From Pseudomonas alkylphenolica (lineage in GTDB: Bacteria > Pseudomonadota > Gammaproteobacteria > Pseudomonadales > Pseudomonadaceae), in the NCBI RefSeq assembly GCF_004025535.1, contig NZ_QJRG01000038.1:1-64000 (forward strand): a stretch of 64,000 nt of DNA, in the 5' to 3' direction. The notes beneath the pieces were generated by a model. It did not search any database. It was not told the DNA's origin and saw only the letters and a program-made list of their open reading frames with translations. Below are positions 63,293-64,000 of the stretch, piece by piece. Positions within the stretch are counted from its first letter, which is position 1. Each line of letters opens with the position of its first letter. The position numbers and the translations under genes are program-made.

Positions 63293-64000
63293 ATGCTGGT
63301 GCACCTGTCTGTACACAACTATGCCATCGTCGAACACCTGGACCTGGAGCTCGCCCGAGGAATGAGCGTCATTACCGGTGAAACCGGTGCCGGCAAATCG
63401 ATCATGCTCGACGCCCTGGGCCTGACCCTGGGTGATCGTGCCGACAGCGGCGTGGTACGCCCAGGTGCCGACAAGGCCGACATCCTCGCCACTTTCGACC
63501 TTGTGGATATCCCCGAAGCCCGCACCTGGCTGGCCGAACGCGACCTGGACAACGACGGCCCATGCATCCTGCGCCGGGTCATCACTGCCGAAGGGCGCAG
63601 CCGCGGCTACATAAACGGCACCCCTTGCCCGCTTGGCGACCTCAAGGCTCTGGGCGAACTGCTCATCGATATCCACAGCCAGCACGAACACCAGTCGCTG
63701 CTGAAGACTGACACCCATCGGCGACTGCTCGACGAATATGCCGGCGCCACCGACCTGGCCCGCCAGGTACAACTGGCGGCCCAGCGCTGGCGCCAGACCC
63801 GCCAGGAACTCGAGCGCCTGTCCAACTCGGGCGACGAGCAACGGGCCCAGCATCAACTGCTCAGCTACCAGCTCGAAGAGCTCGACAACCTGGGCCTTGG
63901 CGAGAACGAATTGGAGCAACTGGAACAGGAACACAAGAACCTGACCAACGCCGAAGCCTTGTTCGGCATCTGCCGCCAGGTCATCGACCACTGCAGCGAG
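63293..64000 (+). CDS. recN: DNA repair protein RecN, 5' part
   Basis: The first 236 codons of an SMC-like repair ATPase are present; the gene runs off the right edge. The Walker A motif GETGAGKS lies at about 28-35, followed by the family text IMLDALGLTLGDRAD, and a Q-loop-like IHSQHEHQSLL. From about residue 150 a coiled coil begins (RWRQTRQELERLSNSG). RecN helps join broken DNA ends in recombinational repair. A LexA box lies right upstream. Confidence 0.95.
   Translation, partial: MLVHLSVHNYAIVEHLDLELARGMSVITGETGAGKSIMLDALGLTLGDRADSGVVRPGADKADILATFDLVDIPEARTWLAERDLDNDGPCILRRVITAEGRSRGYINGTPCPLGDLKALGELLIDIHSQHEHQSLLKTDTHRRLLDEYAGATDLARQVQLAAQRWRQTRQELERLSNSGDEQRAQHQLLSYQLEELDNLGLGENELEQLEQEHKNLTNAEALFGICRQVIDHCSE

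Noticed and set aside
63245..63991. A 248-codon minus-strand frame at the right edge
   Set aside because: It is antisense to recN, whose P-loop and family text are clear on the plus strand; the recN frame simply lacks a stop inside the window.

Overview
The window is a 64-kb stretch of core chromosome from a Pseudomonas, most likely of the P. putida/P. fluorescens lineage. I infer this from gene order (cbrX-cbrA-cbrB-crcZ-pcnB-folK-panB-panC-pgi-acs; secG-tRNA-tRNA-rimP-nusA-infB-rbfA-truB-rpsO-pnp; recN/grpE-dnaK-dnaJ-dapB-carA-carB-greA), the PrrF and CrcZ small RNAs, and high-GC coding with the protein sequences. Species cannot be fixed by eye. There are no insertion sequences, prophage genes, CRISPR arrays, defence islands or toxin-antitoxin pairs, and I found no new multi-gene system. 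The unusual content lies in regulatory DNA and RNA between housekeeping genes.

Positions 1-400 are the promoter and leader of a ribosomal RNA operon that reads leftward out of the window. Leftward from it lie msrQ-msrP (repair of oxidised periplasmic proteins), pssA (phosphatidylserine synthesis), ilvC-ilvN-ilvI (branched-chain amino acids), a YqcC-family gene, a TPR lipoprotein and the peptidoglycan synthase mrcB. Rightward from 10.3 kb are a kinase-like/ATPase fusion, a pentapeptide protein, a TfoX-C protein, the iron-responsive sRNA PrrF and a Rieske protein. sfsA and an aminotransferase then read back left.

From 15.5 to 36.3 kb most genes read right: dksA-gluQ, the carbon/nitrogen regulators cbrX-cbrA-cbrB with the Crc/Hfq-sequestering sRNA CrcZ, pcnB-folK-panB-panC, pgi, an acetyl-CoA synthetase, a MpaB-family protein, a thiolase, an rRNA-type methyltransferase and a large DUF748 envelope protein. 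The catabolite-repression circuit is therefore encoded beside a likely target gene class (acetate activation).

From 36.3 to 63.1 kb nearly everything reads left. It holds a BON-domain periplasmic protein, the RNA and translation block (pnp, rpsO, truB, rbfA, infB, nusA, rimP), tRNA-fMet and tRNA-Leu(GAG), secG-tpiA-glmM-folP-ftsH-rlmE, greA-carB-carA, dapB and the heat-shock operon dnaJ-dnaK-grpE. yhbY is the only rightward gene inside it. recN starts rightward at 63.3 kb under a LexA box and is cut by the window end.

The best leads are a sigma-54/IHF/dyad promoter in front of the BON gene, a translation-coupled attenuator arrangement ahead of carA, a CbrB-type dyad and terminator in front of crcZ, a single PrrF gene with its Fur box between the -35 and -10, nested inverted repeats that could hide a ribosome binding site near 12.0 kb, and the absence of panD between panC and pgi.
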